A DNA stretch of 5,348 bases from JANNOG01 sp050329415 (lineage in GTDB: Bacteria; Actinomycetota; Actinomycetes; Actinomycetales; JBBAYJ01): assembly GCA_050329415.1 (NCBI GenBank), contig JBHJOS010000158.1, forward strand, positions 1 through 5,348. The letters run 5' to 3'. The first letter of the stretch is position 1. The number at the start of each line of letters is the position of its first letter. The notes under the pieces were generated by a model. The model was not told the origin of the DNA. It saw nothing but the letters and a program-made list of their open reading frames with translations, and ran no database searches. Made by a program: the position numbers and the translations under genes. This document shows, in pieces, positions 5,322 through 5,348 of the stretch.

Positions 5322-5348
5322 CCGGACCCGCCGCGGCGGCCGGTCGTC
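5318..5348 (-). CDS. Possible C-terminal end of an upstream gene (cut)
   Basis: A frame open from the window edge ends in a TGA (5320-5318) that overlaps the GTG of the small membrane protein, giving the last residues TTGRRGGSG. The GTGA overlap is the same as at the two other gene joints here, which suggests another coupled gene upstream. Nine codons are far too few to identify it, and a frame open by chance over this length is likely in such GC-rich DNA. Confidence 0.25.
   Translation of the reverse strand, partial: TTGRRGGSG

Overview
The window is very GC-rich and has compact, overlapping genes with frequent GTG starts, which fits a high-GC actinobacterium. No species can be named from the sequence alone. 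Every gene I can support lies on the minus strand, so transcription runs from position 5348 towards position 1. The theme is acetate or short-chain carboxylate uptake followed by activation to acyl-CoA.

Layout in transcription order: (i) 5318-5348, possibly the last codons of an upstream gene cut by the window edge; (ii) 4968-5321, a small two-helix membrane protein; (iii) 3472-4971, a sodium:solute symporter (SSS) family permease related to ActP; (iv) 3273-3471, a 199-base gap with a four-copy 11-bp tandem repeat directly after the symporter stop; (v) 2892-3272, a DUF485 (YjcH-like) small membrane protein; (vi) 1276-2895, a cation/acetate symporter of the ActP type; (vii) 957-1275, a 319-base intergenic region with an ordered array of four palindromes; (viii) 1-956, the N-terminal 318 codons of acetyl-CoA synthetase (acs), which runs off the window.

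The transporter part consists of two modules with the same design. In each, a small two-helix protein ends in a TGA that overlaps the GTG start of an SSS permease (GTGA overlap), so the small protein and its permease are probably translationally coupled and may work as a pair. Acetate taken up by the permeases would be converted to acetyl-CoA by Acs.

The most striking non-coding signal is the array at 1123-1259, upstream of acs. It holds four 22-bp palindromes with centres spaced 32, 51 and 32 bp apart. They are arranged as two inverted pairs in which the 4-bp cores are complementary within a pair but differ between pairs. An operator array controlling acs is my preferred reading. A REP/BIME-like repeat or an RNA hairpin element is the alternative. 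The coding content belongs to known families, so I do not see a wholly new system; the array is the part that deserves attention.
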